From the NCBI RefSeq assembly GCF_002970935.1, contig NZ_CP027194.1:930001-994000 (forward strand): 64,000 nt of DNA, in the 5' to 3' direction. Within the stretch, counting starts at the first letter, position 1. The number at the start of each line of letters is the position of its first letter. Of this stretch, positions 63,017 through 64,000 are shown piece by piece. Under the pieces are notes generated by a model. It searched no databases. It was not told the DNA's origin and saw only the letters and a list, made by a program, of their open reading frames with translations. Position numbers and translations under genes: made by a program. The DNA comes from Lactobacillus sp. CBA3606 (GTDB lineage Bacteria; Bacillota; Bacilli; Lactobacillales; Lactobacillaceae).

Positions 63017-63053
63017 GCTTCATCTCGGTATTAAATCGCGGTGAAGCTTTTTT
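63017..63053 (+). terminator. Terminator after the 46-codon peptide
   Basis: GCTTCATC (63017-63024) pairs with GGTGAAGC (63040-63047), followed by six T. Confidence 0.8.
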
Positions 63054-63265
63054 ATATAGTTCGATTGACGTAAATAAAGTGGTAAATGCCCTCTTCAACT
63101 ACATCAATTAACACTTACTTTATTTCAGGCTGAATGAATTCTAGCAAACTTAGTTTAACCTAATTTCATCAACACTCCATTGACGCATTGGCATATAGTG
63201 TTCTCGGTCGTGATGTAATTATGATTATTTCGTTATCAGCCATAAAATTCTTGCCATTGTGAGAC

Positions 63266-63385
63266 TTAAACTATATGACAAAGGCGTCAATCATATACAT
63301 CTAGAACACTACACAACCGTACCTTATGCTCGCCACTAATACCATGACCAACCTCTGTAGAATCTGATAACCATACTTGAGCCAT
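63266..63385 (-). pseudogene. Decayed IS3-family transposase fragment
   Basis: On the minus strand the frame from 63385 reads MAQVWLSDSTEVGHGIS, then GEHKVRLCSVLDVYD, a TGA stop, RLCHIV and another stop. WxSD-STE followed by KVRL-x-x-VLD is the catalytic-core start (first Asp region) of IS3-family OrfB. Surrounding DNA (about 63090-63430) is AT-rich and broken by stops. An old, inactive remnant. Confidence 0.65.
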
Positions 63386-63925
63386 TTAATCGAAACGTAA
63401 AAATCAAGACTTTCGTCATACTCAGGGTAGATTCTTATTTTGAGAGCAACATTTCATTGTTGATGACTTTCAAAGCACCTAAGTATCTTTTGATTAATCA
63501 GTTTTTCTCGTTATTTTTCGACTCATACTGGAAACAAAGCTTTTTCAAGGGATATCCATCAATACCGTCCTACACAAAAAACATTTGCCAATTAAATATG
63601 ATTTAAGATAGCCAGTTTTCGATAAATCAGTTTTTGATATACCTTGAATAATATTCAGCTTTTATGTACTGCAACCCTAATTACTAGGTATAATAAAATT
63701 CTTTTAACGTTGACTGATGAATTTTATATTTTCATCTATCAACCTCAAAGAGACTGTAACATAATAATTCCAGTCAACCTAGTTCTCTTTTTTAAATCTG
63801 AATATCAAGCTAATCGTTTCCAATAGCACACTCAATGAACAGTTATATACATATAATTAAATGATTATTATATAACTAGTATAATAATTATTTATCTGTT
63901 ATAGTAATGCTCAGGGGGTGAGATT
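63386..63925. other. AT-rich gap with no gene recognised
   Basis: Before the partial gene at 63926, no convincing ORF with a ribosome site is seen; a 60-codon frame at 63644-63826 lacks a ribosome site. A possible weak hairpin (AAAGAGACTG, 63746-) ends in a T-run near 63790. Probably remnant DNA from the IS relic plus the promoter of the next gene. Confidence 0.5.
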
Positions 63926-64000
63926 ATGAAAAAAACATTATCTCGAATTTTAATAGCAATACTGTTGGTGATTCCTTTGTATAGTCTTGGAGGGACTAAG
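63926..64000 (+). CDS. Start of a secreted protein, cut by the window end
   Basis: ATG 63926 follows AGGGGGTGA at good spacing. The 25 visible residues (MKKTLSRILIAILLVIPLYS then LGG) form a signal peptide: two Lys, a hydrophobic core, then small residues. No domain is visible, so the product cannot be named. Confidence 0.7.
   Translation, partial: MKKTLSRILIAILLVIPLYSLGGTK

Noticed and set aside
63644-63826. 60-codon frame near the window end
   Set aside because: No ribosome site, AT-rich composition and no recognisable product.

Overview
The window looks like the chromosome of a low-to-medium GC lactic acid bacterium of the Lactiplantibacillus (L. plantarum/pentosus) group. The signs are a tmRNA with an AKNNNNSYALAA tag, surface proteins ending in LPQTxE sorting signals, a WxL-domain protein, DUF915 hydrolases, three T-box leaders on amino-acid genes and many intrinsic terminators. 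No rRNA, tRNA, CRISPR array or prophage integrase was seen. Species assignment is inference.

Layout. 0-9 kb: EamA transporter behind a 14-codon upstream ORF, tmRNA (ssrA), an AbrB-headed membrane protein, a WxL surface protein, an ECF S component, a possible orphan bacteriocin-immunity gene, an MFS transporter and an NrtR-type regulator. 9.26-10.75 kb: a complete ISL3-family insertion sequence with an 8-bp target duplication. 10.8-19.7 kb: small proteins, a DUF915 lipoprotein coupled to an NlpC/P60 peptidase, an Lrp/AsnC regulator, an ABC-F protein, GNAT, VOC, and a NagE-like PTS permease with a NagR-like operator. 19.9-21.3 kb: a ketopantoate-reductase-family gene behind a T-box. 21.3-26.2 kb: DegV and a metA-metY-hom operon under a Met T-box. 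26.2-29.4 kb: a TrpXYZ-like ABC importer behind a leader peptide and attenuator. 29.5-32.7 kb: NADH oxidase, TerC and a beta-hydroxyacid dehydrogenase. 32.8-41.5 kb: the ten-gene hisZGDBHAFIEC operon under a His T-box, with hisK just upstream.

41.7-50.4 kb: VanZ-RDD, CorA-like, DUF1801, asd, a choloylglycine-hydrolase-family enzyme, a TMEM175-like channel and a large MMPL/RND protein. 50.4-62.7 kb is mostly cell envelope: a Cna-B LPQTAE adhesin, a GNAT protein, LtaS, a ferredoxin-NADP reductase-like flavoprotein, a second DUF915 hydrolase, an ABC-2 exporter, a shortened adhesin paralogue with a ~41-unit 15-bp coding repeat, PPK2 and a nucleoside hydrolase. 62.8-64 kb is AT-rich: a 46-codon membrane peptide with its own terminator, an IS3-family transposase relic and the start of a secreted protein cut by the window edge.

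How the parts fit. Amino-acid metabolism is controlled by leader RNAs reading tRNA charging (Met, His, and one with apparent specifier TTC), plus a leader-peptide attenuator on the putative tryptophan importer. asd and hom supply homoserine, and metA (Glu at the acetyl-CoA specificity position) and metY finish an acetyl-homoserine route. The most notable observations are the T-box on a lone ketopantoate-reductase-like gene, the attenuator before the importer, the IS that has cut the NrtR-type regulator off from upstream transcription, the AbrB-membrane fusion, and the two adhesin paralogues, one of which has lost half its binding region and gained a repeat stalk.
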